The notes under the pieces: model-generated
The model's database searches: none
What the model saw: only the letters and a program-made list of their open reading frames with translations
Told to the model about the DNA's origin: nothing
Source of the DNA: Talinum fruticosum
Lineage: Eukaryota; Streptophyta; Magnoliopsida; Caryophyllales; Talinaceae
Direction of reading: 5' to 3'
Assembly: GCA_021018815.1 (NCBI GenBank)
Contig: JAITYX010000058.1
Coordinates: forward strand, 3,055,001-3,119,000
Length of the DNA: 64,000 nucleotides
In this document: piece by piece, positions 11,894-23,242 of the stretch
Position numbering within the stretch: the stretch's first letter is position 1
Layout: each line of letters opens with the position of its first letter
Program-made: the position numbers and the translations under genes

Positions 11894-12499
11894 ACAATAA
11901 AGCCCTATATCCAAATTATCTTTCTATTTCTCTAAATCTCTAACATTTCAGGAATTTCCAACTTAATAAACTAAATAAATGTTACCCACATTCTCTACAT
12001 TCACACATTCTTAAACATTTTTCAACAAAGATTCAACATTTCAACAATCCTAAACATTACCCACATTCTCAACATTCACATCATCACCCCAAATACGTTT
12101 ATTATTTAACTATATTCAATCTTGTAAATAACTTAAAGCGGAAAAATAAGAAAGGATAAAGATTCATATTGTAAAAACAAGGAAAACAACGGTGACAATG
12201 AACGTTGAAACCAATGGCGACAATGAAGGAGGAAAACAACGGTGACAACGGCGACACACACAACAACATGTGATAAATGCTAAGACAGCTACAAGAAAGA
12301 TGACAGAAGATAAGTGAGCGAAACAGAAATTAAACAACAAGAGGAATAACGACGCCGATTACTTACCGGCGAGTCCGAGCAAATCTAGATCCGAGTTGCG
12401 GATGAAAGCGAACAATGGAGAACGATAAGGTCGAGAGTTAATAGCAGATGAAGTGGGCGTGGAAATACCAGGTACGTTCTCGGGTTTTTAGAGCTATTC

Positions 12500-12752
12500 C
12501 GAAAGAAATTTGACGACGGTTCTTTCCTAAAACCGTCGTCATATGTGACAGATTGATGACGGTTTTATGAAAAGAACCGTCGTTCATAAAATGCCTAACA
12601 CATATGACGACGGTTCTAATGTAAGAACCATCGTCATATGTGCTTTAGAACGCCTATTATTTACAAAAATACCATCGGTCCAATTTTCATGAAGGTTTGT
12701 CTTTTTAATCATCGTTAAAGACCCGTCGTTAAAAGTGGTTTCTAAAGTAGTG
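12500..12752. repeat. CACTA right terminal and subterminal repeats
   Basis: Repeated GACGACGGTTC and its reverse complement (near 12512-12650), ending in the terminal repeat TAGTG at 12752. Mirrors the left end at 5713-5965. Confidence 0.75.
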
Positions 12753-13071
12753 CCATTTTCACCTGATTGTACCTAGAATAGCCATACAAAAATGAGAGAA
12801 AAGCATGTCCTGGTATATTTATCTACAAGGACGTGGACATGAGGTAGCGAGAAATCATCTTTTGGACTTGCCTTGTTTAAATCCCTAAAGTGGACGCACA
12901 TCCGAACCCTGTCGTCTTTCTTTGAAACCGGTACTACGTTCGCTACCCACCGAGGGTAGTGGACATTCAATGAACCCAACCTCTAACTACTTCTAGACCT
13001 CTTCCTTAATCTTTAGTACCCATTCAGGTTTCATCCTTCTAAGCTTCTTCTTAATTAGCTTGGAAACATGC
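12753..13071 (-). pseudogene. Reverse transcriptase, N-terminal half (G1)
   Basis: The minus strand reads WVANVVPVSKKDDRVRMC then FRDLNKASPKDDF then LPHVHVLVD, the conserved start of gypsy RT fingers, with an upstream RRMKPEW-like block. It stops at the CACTA target site, and the reading resumes at 5712. The upstream edge at about 13071 abuts the truncated LTR A4. Confidence 0.8.
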
Positions 13072-13217
13072 CACGGCATGAAACCCTAAAAATCCCTTGG
13101 TGGTCGGCACCAGTCATCCCAATTCTATCCGGTCTTATCTGTTCTTTATCCTGTTCAATCTTGTCATTATCTTGGCTTGGTTTCTGCTGCTGTTTTTGGA
13201 CGGCTGGTCGAGCTAAG

Positions 13218-13239
13218 CCTAGGTTATGTCCTTAACCTA
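13218..13239. promoter_or_regulatory. Palindrome next to TATA box (A4)
   Basis: TAGGTTA and TAACCTA pair around TGTCCT. Compared with A1/A2 (TAGGTCA / TGACCTA) both arms changed so that symmetry is kept. Confidence 0.55.
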
Positions 13240-13248
13240 ACATCTTCC

Positions 13249-13256
13249 TATAAATA
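13249..13256 (+). promoter_or_regulatory. TATA box of LTR A4
   Basis: TATAAATA followed by gagagccttggctctcat, as in A2. Confidence 0.65.
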
Positions 13257-13700
13257 GAGAGCCTTGGCTCTCATTCTCACAATGGCTCATCCCTTAAAGT
13301 TACTTTGCTGAAATTCACCTAAGAGCTACTGAATACTTCATTACGTATTATGATCTCGCTGCTCCCTTTTAGCCTATTCACATTTTAGTCCCGACTCTTA
13401 CTACATCCGATTCAAGACCTCCATCAATCATACATCCTTTTACTTACCTATACACAAACTCACAAAAAGGCCCTCTAAATCTCCACCGTCGCATTAAGAG
13501 ATCCGGATCAACAGGTGGGACAACCCGAGGGCACGGATTCAATCCTCACAACGTTTTAATTATTTTTATGCTTTCTTTATTGCTTTCCGTATTGTGGAGA
13601 AACGATGTAGCACTTTTAATGAAGTTCGATTGGTTTTTATTGCTTTCCGTATTTTGGATATTATTTAAGCTTTCAATAAACATGTGTGAGTAGTTTAGTT

Positions 13701-14365
13701 TTTCTAGGGATTTGTAATCCAAAATAATGAAGTTCGATTAGTTTTCCATGATTTGTGCTTGAATTCTGATTTTGATCAATAGAAAGTTATTTTTATCATG
13801 TTCATGAGTGTTTTCAAGGCCTAGAATACTTGTGTTTAGAGATTAATCTATCATGTACTCGAAAAGTGAAATAGAATAATCCGACAACCAACTTTTCTAC
13901 CTAGTTTATGAAATTTGAGAAAAGAATAGTAAATTAGGGGATCACTTTGATAATTTGAAATCCTTAACTTTGATTAACTTAAAAGGCATACGAAAGTTGT
14001 TTGATAGGTTAATTAGAGCAATTCTATTAAGCATCGAAAGAGAGGTAGAATTTTGTGATTATCGATCCTTGATTTATTTGAATGAATGATTGCACAAATT
14101 ATGTTTAAATAATCAAACCCATTGTTACGAAATCAAATCCCTAGATGTTTTGACCCATTGATTTAAGTCTAGATTAATTTTCTTAATTTTAATAGTTAGA
14201 ACTAGTTTAGAAAGAACCAACTTTAAAAATCTGATTTGCTTAGCAATTGAGCAGTGGGCTAGTTTAGTGCGTTGCTAGATCGACTCCTTGTGGGATCGAC
14301 CTTGATTAGTTATAATTTAAACACCGTGCGCTTGCGGCCTGTCACTGAGCCCGGATAAGTTTACA
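13701..14365 (+). repeat. Tail of an unrelated LTR-type repeat
   Basis: AT-rich and non-coding. It contains GATCGACTCCTTGTGGGATC and CCGTGCGCTTGCGG near 14278-14338, a pattern typical of the 3' end of some plant gypsy LTRs (Athila-like in general character). Neither boundary nor a target duplication could be found. It joins E1 at about 14366. Confidence 0.35.
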
Positions 14366-14559
14366 ATAAAAATCTTCTCCACTAGTTTATAAAAGAAAAG
14401 ATTTTCAAAAGAAAGAGATATAGACTCGGTTTTCTAAAAGAAGACTCGAGAATCGGACCAAACCCAAAGTCATTCAAATTTGGGTTCCCAAGAGTCTTCT
14501 TCCTCGAAAAGGACCATAGTAAAGGGAGTTACTAGGTTTGTTAGATGAAGTGAGAAGGG

Positions 14560-14960
14560 TTAGTGTGTTTCGACTTGCGGGTAACTCAAAAAAGGACGAA
14601 AGGATATTGGTACTTAGACAGTGGATGCTCACACCACATGTCGGGAGATTGAAGACTCTTTTCCGATTTAGAAGATTTTAAAGGAGGCAAAGTCACTTTT
14701 GGAGATGATAGTAAAAGATAGCTGAAATTGGCAAGATTAGAAATGAGACAACTTGGTCAGCCTAGTCTATCTTGTCAAGGGGCTAAAGAACAATCCGCTC
14801 AGCATCTCTCGGTTATGTAACAAAGGTCAAGAAGTAAGATTCACTCGGACCAACTGCTATATTTCTAATGCAACTACCAAAGAGACTAAGCTCTCGGGTA
14901 AGAGGTCAGGTAATACCTATACTATTCCTCTTTCGACCCAAGTCGAATTATCTTGTTTAA
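14560..14960 (+). pseudogene. Copia protease (E1), degenerate
   Basis: At 14608-14652 the sequence reads YWYLDSGCSHHMSGD, the aspartic protease active-site motif (DSG) of copia polyproteins, followed by GGKVTFGDDSK. The enzyme would cut the gag-pol polyprotein. Nearby stops (for example after MSGD) break the frame. E2 has lost exactly this motif by a deletion. Confidence 0.75.
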
Positions 14961-15830
14961 AAGCATCATTGCATGATGATTCTTGGACAGGACATCGCGA
15001 GACTAGGTCATGTTAGAATGCACACTATCAAAAAACTTGTATCTCATGGTTTAGTCGAGGTTTGCCTAACTGTGCATTTAAGAAAGATAAATCCGTGAAG
15101 CATGCACAAAAGGGAAACGAGTCGGATCATCCTTCAAACCTCTCAAAACTGTTTCCACATCTAATGTGCTTGAGACGCTACATATGGATTTATGTGGTGA
15201 AATCTCCGTGAAGAGCCTCGAAGGTAAATCATATGTACTTGTAAGTAGTGATGATTATTCAGATTTATTTGGGTATGTTTTCTCAAGAACAAAAATGAAG
15301 CCTTCAAAGAGTTAAGTAAGATTTGCAAGAAAATTCAAGTAGAGTCTCGGACTCGGATCGGAAGAATTCAAACCGACCATAGAAGGGAGTTTGACTACTC
15401 GGAATTTGTAGAGTTATATGATAAGAATGATATCTTTCATAACTTCTCGGCACCCAAAACTCCTCAACAATTAGGGGCAGTGCGGAGAAAGAACCGAGCT
15501 CTTAAAGAAATAGGAAGAACGATGATTATTGAACATGATCTAACTTACTATTTCGGGCCGAGGCGATCAACACAGACAAACTACACACTCGAATAGATGC
15601 CTCATCGGACCCATCTAGAAGAAAACTCCCTACGAGCTTTACAAGGGAAAGAACCCTTTGGATGTAAGTGCTTTGTTCACAATAATGGTAAGTGCTTTGT
15701 TCACAATAATGGTAAGGATCACCTGACCAAGTTTAATGCTCGGTCGGATAAAGGTATCTTTCCGGGTTACTCATCTCATGGTAAAGCTTATCGTGTTTTT
15801 AATAAAAGAACTAACAAAGTGTAAAAAAGC
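14961..15830 (+). pseudogene. GAG-pre-integrase and integrase (E1), degenerate
   Basis: Starts with HDDSW (about 14967) of the GAG-pre-integrase zinc region, though the following RLGH box is frameshifted. The core has MDLCGE (first catalytic aspartate, about 15183), TDHRREFD (second aspartate, about 15377) and TPQQLGAVRRKNR (about 15460). In that last block the catalytic glutamate of the usual VERKNR is arginine. A 27-base tandem duplication, codons for CFVHNNGK, lies at 15670-15716. Stops and frameshifts abound. Confidence 0.75.
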
Positions 15831-16259
15831 ATCCACATTGTGTTTGATGAGATTGATCGAGAAAAACAAGTGAATCAACCTTCTCGGATTTGAAACTCGG
15901 TCGAGATAAAGATGGTCTTGCTGAAGTTGAGCTCATAAAGAGTCAGAAGAAAGCAACTCATAATGAGGCAGCTCGTAACATCATGTCTCGGATCGAACTA
16001 GCTCAAGAGCCAACTCGGAATGTTGAAGGACAAGCAAACGAGCAAACTCAACAAGCTCGGACTCATCGAAGATCAGCCAATTCAACCAATGAACTTGGTG
16101 AACCAGAGAACAGGTAGAGCATTCAAATATGCTTCGAGCCATCCCCTCGAGAACATTTTGTCCGACATCAACAGTGGGGTAAGAACTCGTTCTTGTTTGC
16201 AAAATCTATGCGCATTCACCGCATTCATATCATTAACGGAACCCGACAATGCACTAGAG

Positions 16260-16960
16260 GCCATAAATTAACCTGAATGGGTAAAGGCCATGCAGGAAGA
16301 GCTTAATCAATTTGAGAGAAACCAAGTCCGGACTTTGACCAAACAACCTTCCGACCACCCAATTGTAGGAACCAAATGGGTTTTTAAAAACAAACTGGAT
16401 GAGGATGGGTTGGTAGTCGAAATAAGGCTAGACTTGTGGCTCAAGGTTACAATCAAGAAGAAGGGATTGATTGTGGGGAAATCTTTCTACCAGTTGGTAG
16501 GATTAAAGCATTAGAATCATATTGGCATTTGCATCAAGCACGAATATTAAATTGTATCAAATGGATGTCAAATGTGCTTTTCCGAATGTTTTCATTCAAG
16601 AGGAAGTCTATGTTGAGCAACCCCTGGATTTGAAAACTCGGAATTTCCAAATAATGTTTTCAAATTGCAAAAGGCTCTATATGGTCTTAAACAAGCTCAC
16701 AAAGCTTGGTATGAAAGACTGAGCAGACTTCTTAGTTAAGAATGATTTCAAAAGATGTCGGATTAACAAAACTCTTTTCATAAAAACCAAGGGGAAAGAT
16801 TTCCCTATTGCTCGGATTTATGTTGATGATATTATTTTTTGAGCTACTAATGAAAATCTCTGTCGAGAGTTTTTGAGTTGATGAGACAGGAGTTCCAAAT
16901 GAGCATGATGGGAGAGCTCCATTTCTTTCTTGGTCAATAAATGAGACAAGATAAAGATGA
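16260..16960 (+). pseudogene. Copia reverse transcriptase (E1), degenerate
   Basis: Reads LTKQPSDHPIVGTKWVFKNK (about 16335-16395), VAQGYNQEEG in another frame (about 16437), the palm strand YQMDVKCAF (about 16555), VYVEQPLDL (about 16608), and YVDDIIF (about 16820-16840) with both catalytic aspartates kept. It copies element RNA to cDNA in virus-like particles. Frameshifts and a stop right after DDIIF show decay. Confidence 0.8.
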
Positions 16961-17259
16961 CATCTACGTCCATTAATCTAAGTATACCAAGGAGTTGTTG
17001 AAGAAGTACAAACTTCAAGATGTGAAACATGCAGCAACACCCATGACTAGCGAGCATGAAACCGGACTCGGACGAAAAAGGTAAAGTCGTAGATCGAAAC
17101 TCTATAGAGGTAAGATTGGTTCTCTGCTATATCTCACATCCAATAGGCTAGACATTATGTTTAGTGTATGTCTGTGTGCATGATTTCAAGCTAATCCAAA
17201 AGAATCACATCTCACTTGTGGTGAAGAGGATTTTTAGATATCTTGTAGGAACTTAAAAT

Positions 17260-17720
17260 CTTGGTCTATGGTTTTGAACAGGACTCGGAACCGACCCTCA
17301 CTGGATACTCGGATGCCGACTATGCTGGTTACAAGGTTGATAGAAAGAACATATCAGGAGCATGCTAATTTCTGGTTCAATCACTCATCTCCTAGCACAC
17401 AAAGAAGCATAACTCGGTTGCTCTATTAACTGTTGAAGCCGAGTACATTGCAGTTGGAGCGTGTTGTGCGCGAGATTCTATGAATGCAACAACAATTGAA
17501 GGATCTTGGACTTTCATTCAAATCTATCCCAATCAAGTGTGATAATCAGAGTGCAATCAGCATCATAAAGAATCCAGTTCAGTATTCAAAGACAAAGCAT
17601 ATTGAGGTCGGGTATCATTTTCTTAGAGACCATTCCGAGAAAGGTGATATTGAACTTGAACTCATTCCTACAAAATTTTGGTTAGCTGATATTTTCACTA
17701 AGCCACTTAGTGAGCATTAA
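17260..17720 (+). pseudogene. Copia RNase H (E1), degenerate
   Basis: GYSDADYAG (about 17305-17330), AEYIAV (about 17437-17455), KCDNQSAI (about 17540) and HIEVGYHFLRD, ending with ADIFTKPLSEH (about 17685-17717). These are the standard copia RNase H landmarks and the end of pol. The domain is split by frameshifts and internal stops. Confidence 0.8.
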
Positions 17721-18124
17721 TTTTGTTTTATTAGGAATGAGCTGGGCATGATTAATTCATCTTTATATGTTTTATGGGCTTAATTTTGTGATTTGTTCGT
17801 GATTAACAAGTGGATTAGTTGACTTCACAATGAGACCGAGCTATTGGTTCATTGCTTTCTCGGTCGCTCGAAACCATACCGAGTCGGACTCGGTCTTTCA
17901 TCAAAATGGACACCAAACTTTTGAGAATCTCTATATGAATGGAGAATCTCGGAAAGATTTTTTAAAACTCTCTTTCTCTCTCGACACGCGTCATTTTCAA
18001 AGAATTCGAACAGTTAGAGAGATAAACGTTAGAATTGTAGCTATTGGACTGCTATGCGTCATGTTTTTCTAAGAATGTCGTTTAAACATTAAGAAAGAAG
18101 GTTCAAGGACATTTCCGTCTTCTC

Positions 18125-18133
18125 TATATATAG
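18125..18133 (+). promoter_or_regulatory. TATA-like box before 3' ORF of E1
   Basis: TATATATAG about 164 bases upstream of the aligned start of the 3' ORF, followed by a pyrimidine-rich leader with a (CT)n run at 18216-18237. E2 has TATAAATA at the matching place. Confidence 0.45.
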
Positions 18134-18288
18134 CATCTATTCGTCTTCATTTCTTCACTTTGTGCCTTACTCTTCTTACACGAAATTCTCTACTCTCTCA
18201 TACTTGTCCCGTGCTCTCTCTCTCTCTCTCTCTCTCTCGCTCTCTTCTCTAGTAATCTTTCATCTCTTTACTCTCACATTGCCTAAAC

Positions 18289-20053
18289 GCGATTCTACTT
18301 CTAAGTTCATGGGGTTTGCAACAAAGAAGGCTTGAAAAACACCTCAAGAGGGTACGTCCGACCCCTCAAAAGTGTTTGTTATCGAGCGATTCACTTTGGA
18401 TTACAAGTTTTTCAAAACCACATCCTTCTCTTGGCTTAAATTTGTTCAAGAAACTAGAGTATACAACTATCTATACTTCAGCGATTTCATTTATCCAGAA
18501 CTCATGGCTGAGTTCTATGCCAAAAATCTTTTTCTAGAGGTGTCATCACTTCCAAAGTTCAAGGTACCACCGTCGGACACAACCTCCCTCTTCTCCATAA
18601 ACTTTTCAATGTAACTTCTCTTTTTCTCAATCCCAATCACATTCTTTTTTAGAAGTTGTCGATGACTTCTTCGATAAATTTGCCAAAGAAGAGCCCGAGC
18701 ATAGAAAAATTTCTCTCGTGACTCAAATGAAAAGTGAGGTTAGATTGCTATGCTACATTCTGATGTGAACTTTCTTTGCTCACCATTGGAGCAAGGAAAA
18801 CCCAAACTCTAAGTTTTTAAAATTTTTGTTTTATATCATGGAGGGCTACGATGTAAACCTCTTTCCTTTCATTATCGAGAAAATGGCTCAAGTGCCTCGC
18901 TCAATCAAAGAAATCTGCTCCTTTTCCTTTTGGAGCCCTTCTCTCCCTTATCTTCAAACAATTCAAGATCCCCCTTCCCTCGGATCCCTCTATTGTTTTT
19001 GAGTCGGCCATAGTTCCGGGCCGAAAAGAACTTCGCGGTAAGGATACCAGGAGGTTAAACCTGGTGAATAGGTTCACTCCTCCGAGTTGGAACCTGCCTC
19101 CCCTCCTCCCTAGACTCAAATTCAACCCACTCAGTCATGCACTTCAGCTGGCCCCTCCTCTTCTCAACCTCCTCTCTCGGCTAGCGCATTTGCTCGCCTT
19201 GGTGAGAAACTCGTGTCTATAGCTGACCAACTTCGATCGCTTGTTCGCTCTCTCAAGCCTATTTTTTTGTGGCATGGTCATTCACCGAAGACCGGCCAAT
19301 CCCAGATTCAATAGTGTCAATCCCTAATGCTTGAGTTCAAAGGGATTCTTGGCGAGCAACGCGAACAATTCCAACTTCTTTGAGAGCCCGGAACGAAGGC
19401 TGCGCAGGACTCGGAATCCTCGACACATATGAGGAGTCCTCGAGCCCGGCCAAGTCTAACTCGATGAGGTAGAAGAAGAAGAAGAAGAAGAAGAGGAGGT
19501 CGAAGATGCAGCTGAGGCAGGCGAAGCTCAGGCTGAAGAGCAGAATAAGGAGGAAGAAGGAGGACAAGAAGAGGACGCTCCACCAAAAGACAAGGGCACT
19601 ATCAAGCCGGAACCCGAGTTGATCTCCTTAGATTTGAGTGGATCGGAAGATGCTGGGGACATTGGACCGTCCAAACCAGCTGACTCAAAAGCCTCTATAG
19701 TCTTCCAGGAAGATGAGCCCAAGGATGACATTGTCTTGACTCGACCACCTAGGTCCGAGCCACTTCCCAACATCCCGGTGCTACCGTCGCCGCGATCTAC
19801 CACCTCCTCTCGGACTTACCGGCGTAATCGCTCCGCTCATTCGTCCTCCTCTCGCCTAACCAAGCACCACCATCTTAATCTATTTCTTCTTCTAGTTTTT
19901 ATTTTTTTGTGTCCAACATTAAGTGTATTCCCTTTCCACTTTTCTTCCCTTCTTTTTGCTAAAATGCTAGGGGAGAAAAATAGAAAACTTGATGTTTGGC
20001 TTAGGGGAGTTTCTTTCCTCTCTCTGCGTTGTAAATATTATTTTAATGAATGA
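18289..20053 (+). pseudogene. Extra 3' ORF (env-like) of SIRE-like element E1, broken
   Basis: It lies between pol and the 3' LTR, where SIRE elements carry an env-like ORF. The start aligned with E2's MPKR is TTG here. Readable blocks in changing frames: FTLDYKFF..TSFSWLKF (18392-18445), FIYPELMAEFYAKNLF (about 18485-18535), a middle part around 18640-18960, then an acidic run of Glu residues (19466-19560), and a C-terminal hydrophobic stretch LFLLLVFIFL (about 19882-19910). FYAxxL recalls the 'putative plant transposon protein' family, which is a tentative match. Function of this ORF is unproven in the family; an envelope role is only a hypothesis. Stops at 18337 and 19457 break it. Confidence 0.55.
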
Positions 20054-20290
20054 TCGTGAATGCTTATCTTTTCTTCGCTCCGATCATTTCTGAGTTTTCT
20101 TTTAGTATTTATCTTAAATACTCGAAATCTGCATTGGTTATAATATCTGTTTATAAGTCTTGCTTTGACCTGAAATTTCTTTACACTCTAAATGCTCTAA
20201 TACGTAAGATATCACAAATCATTGGCACTAAAAACTTAATATGTAATAACAAGTTTCTATCTTAAGAATGGAATGCCTTTCATAAAAAAG

Positions 20291-21782
20291 TGGGAGATTA
20301 AAGACTCAGATTTTAACTCTAAATATTTTATAAAAAATTCGGGGATATACTTCTATCTCTCTTAAGTTTTAATTGCAAGTCATTTTGAGCCGCACGTAAA
20401 CTCATATCGAAGTTTTCATCTTTATTCTGAGTGACTCGGATATCATTTTGTTATATATCTTCTCTACTGAGGTATTCTGACCTACTCGGAATCTAGTTGA
20501 ACCATCGCATGATCAAATAATTATTTTAACGCATCATTTCTAAGTACTCACTCGTGTTTGCTAACTCGTAACCGAGTCATTCTCTACTGAGTGTGTCTAA
20601 GTTAGTTTATTCCTTAAATGATTATTTGATAGATCAAATTCACTTTCTCTACTTCAATATTCGTCTACTTGATCTTTCTAGGAATTATTCTCGCACTCAG
20701 CTTGAACCTATTTGATATTAGACTCGGAATATTCCACTCTTCTAGGCCAAAGATAATTAAGCATTTAATTATCCTAATTTAATTATTATATGTGCCTAAC
20801 CTTGAACCAAAGTATTTTATACTTTGAGAACCAATGTTGTTTGCTTTTGTAGGTTATTCAAACAAAGCTAATCTATCTTTTTGAATTTCAAAAGCAACCG
20901 GCTTCTAGCTATTAAACACCAACAGACAGCTTTAGCTATCTCTCGGATAGGACTCGGTGACCGTGTTAAGGCTGTTTGTTTCCAAAACTGGAAAAATCCA
21001 ATGCTAGGCTCAATGGTAGTTTCTGCCTTGCTTTTCGGACAACACTAGTTGATTAGAACACCTTTTGGAGCTAATAGCCATTGCCCAACGTCTACGAGTT
21101 CAACGGATCTTTCTAAGTGACTTAGAAAGGCCCCTTCCAATGGCTAGTGAAGATTTCAATCCAGAAACCAAACTCAACGGCTACTCTACTTGATCATCTA
21201 TAAATAGAAGCCACTTCACAAGACTTAAAGATTGTTGAAACTATTGATTAATACACTACCTAATTCTCTTAGTTCATTACTCACTTAATCTTCTACTTAC
21301 AACTCCAAGTCTCGTACTTAATATTTTTCTAAGTTGTAAAGTCTTGTAATTAATTACATACTTCTCTTACTTTCTAAGTAAGCTCCCTTGACTGAGCTGT
21401 AAGGGTTAACTCAGCTCGATTGTCCCTAACTCGTAAAGGTTACCTTAGTTAGGAAGTACTAGATCGGATAAGGGAACTTCGAGTCTAGGAAAACATTGTA
21501 AAGAATTGTCTAAGGGAGCAATTCTTGTAGAGTCGATGCTTTCTATTTTGAGGATTCAAAATAGTGGATTTGACTTGGTGCTTGGATTAGCACTGTCCGT
21601 GGTTTTCTCGCCCCAAGAGGGTTTCCACGTATTTACGAGTATATAAATTTCGATTCCAATCTAGACTCGGAATCAGCTGGTTATCTTTTTCCAAGCAAAA
21701 GTTTCTAAGTTTGTTCAAATTTCCTCATCACCCTGTTCATCCCCCTCTAGGGTGACTTAGACTCTCCAGGAGCAAACCTTCA
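20291..21782 (+). repeat. L1: 3' LTR of E1
   Basis: TGGGAGATTAAAGACTC...GAGCAAACCTTCA, homologous throughout to L2 (23243-24665) and the minus-strand L3 (31432-32868). TATAAATA lies at 21199-21206 and CCCCCTCTAGGGTGACTTAG near the end is shared by all three. The copies are clearly diverged, so they derive from separate insertions. Confidence 0.85.
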
Positions 21783-23242
21783 TAACTCCTAGCTCGGTTT
21801 CACTTGGTCAACTTAACCATTTTTTATTAAGGTAAAAGAAAAACATAAAACACATAATCATGCAAGACAATTTCACTTAAAAATCACATAATCATGCGTT
21901 AATCATTCCAAGCTTATTCCTAATGAAACAAAACTGATCGTCACTAAGTGGCTTAGTGAAAATATCAGCTAACTAAAATTTCATAGGAATGAATTCAAGT
22001 TCAATATCACCTTTCTCGAATGGTCTCTCATAAAATGATACCCGACCTCAATATGCTTTGTCTTTGAGTGATGAATTGGATTCTTAGTGATGTTGATTAC
22101 ACTCGATTGTCACACTTGATTGGGATAGATTTGAATTAAAGTCCAAGATCCTTCAAGTGTTGCTTTATCCACGGAATTTGAGCACAACATGCTCTAGCTG
22201 CAATGTACTGAACTTCAGCAGTTGATAGAGTAACCGAGTTCTGTTTCTTTGAGTGCCAACATATGGGGATTGACCCGAAATTGGCATGCTCCTGATGTTC
22301 TCTTTCTATCAACCTTGTAATCGGCATAGTCAGCATCCGAGTATCCACCGAGGGTCGGTTCCGAGTCTCTTCACCGCCGTGAGATGTGATTCTTTTGGAT
22401 TAGCTTGAAATCTTGCACATAGACATACAATAAACATGATGTCAGGCCTACTAGATGTGAGATATAGCAGAGATCCAATCATACCTCCATCGAGTTTCGA
22501 TCTATAGCTTTACCTTTTTCATCCGAGTCAAGTTTTATACTCGCTAGTCATAGGTGTGGCTGCATGTTTCACATCTTGAAGCTTGTACTTCTTCAACAAC
22601 TCCTTGGTATACTTAGATTGATGAACATAGATTTCATCTTTGTCTTGTCTCGATTTGTAGACTAAGAAAGAAGTTGAGTTCTCCCATCATGCTCATTTGG
22701 AACTCCTGTCTCATTAACTAAAAAAATCTCGACAGAGATTTTCATTAGTAGCTTCAAAAATAATATCGTCAACATAGATTTGAGCAATAAGAAAATCTTT
22801 GCCCTTGGTTTTTATCAATCTAACATCTTTTGAAATCATTTTCAACCAAGAAACTATTCGAGTCTTTCATACCAAGCTCCGGGAGCTTGTTTCGGACTCA
22901 TATAACGCGTTTTGTAATTTGAAAACATGATTTGGAAACTCTGAGTTTTCAAATCCAGAGGGTTGCTCGACATAGACTTCCTCTTAAATGAAACCATTCA
23001 GAAACGCACATTTAATATCCATTTGATACAATTTAATATTCATGCTTGATGCAAATGCCAATAGGATTCCGATTGCTTCGATCCTAGCAACTAGTGCAAA
23101 GGTTTCCCCATAATCAATCCCTTCTTCTTGTTGTATCCTTGAGCCACAATTCTAGCCTCATTTTTTACTACCAACCCATCCTCATCCAGTTTGTTTTTGA
23201 AAACCCATTTGGTTCCTATAACTAGGTGGTCAAAAGGTCGTT
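21783..23242 (-). pseudogene. M (left piece): copia RT and RNase H, minus strand
   Basis: From 23242 downward: GTKWVFKNKLDEDGLVV (about 23210-23165), later VYVEQPSGF-like and YVDDIIF-like blocks, then RNase H with VTLSTAEVQYIA (22348-22136 frame) and a TKPLS end near 21950. 21783-21930 matches the spacer after RNase H in E2. Same SIRE-like family as E1 and E2 but opposite strand. At 23242 it breaks off in mid-RT and joins truncated LTR L2; at 21783 it abuts the end of L1. Confidence 0.75.

Larger units (their letters stand above)
5713..12752 (-). mobile_element. CACTA (En/Spm) DNA transposon, inactive
   Basis: The left end begins CACTAATACAGGAACC; the right end reads inward as CACTACTTTAGAAACC. 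Both then share ACTTTTAAC. The flanking 3-base target duplication is CCA (5710-5712 and 12753-12755), the size expected for CACTA elements. Subterminal repeats of the type TATGACGACGGTTC lie at both ends. Inside is a minus-strand TNP2-type transposase remnant (7363-8620) and a nested solo LTR (9184-11893). Without the solo LTR and one 5-base target duplication the element would be about 4.3 kb, short for an autonomous CACTA element. It interrupts the RT of G1. Confidence 0.88.
2871..13071 (-). mobile_element. G1: Tat-like Ty3/gypsy pol remnant, split by a CACTA element
   Basis: On the minus strand the order is RT (13071-12753 and 5712-5251), RNase H, a second archaeal-type RNase H, and integrase down to about 3040. 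A second RNase H between RNase H and integrase is the hallmark of the Tat lineage. No gag, protease, own LTRs or primer site were found. The element is truncated at both ends against plus-strand family A LTR sequence. It has many stops and frameshifts, and key residues of RT and integrase are lost. It is therefore older than the CACTA insertion it carries. Confidence 0.75.
13072..13700 (+). repeat. LTR of family A, copy A4 (both ends truncated)
   Basis: Matches A1 from about 1365 to 2000 in order: GCATGAAACCCTA, the palindrome, TATAAATA, GAGCCTTGGCT, and AGGTGGGACAACCCGAGGGC near 13513. It starts abruptly at the G1 RT and fades into another repeat near 13700. It carries the uninterrupted target site that T2 hit in A2. 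Confidence 0.7.
14366..21782 (+). mobile_element. E1: SIRE-like Ty1/copia element, 5' truncated
   Basis: The order is protease, GAG-pre-integrase, integrase, RT, RNase H, a 3' extra ORF, then LTR L1 (20291-21782). Integrase before RT marks Ty1/copia. The RT sequence, long LTR and extra 3' ORF point to the SIRE (Maximus) lineage. The 5' LTR and gag are missing; the element begins within the gag-pol linker at about 14366. The CA end of L1 touches minus-strand internal sequence of element M, as expected if E1 had inserted into M. Confidence 0.8.
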
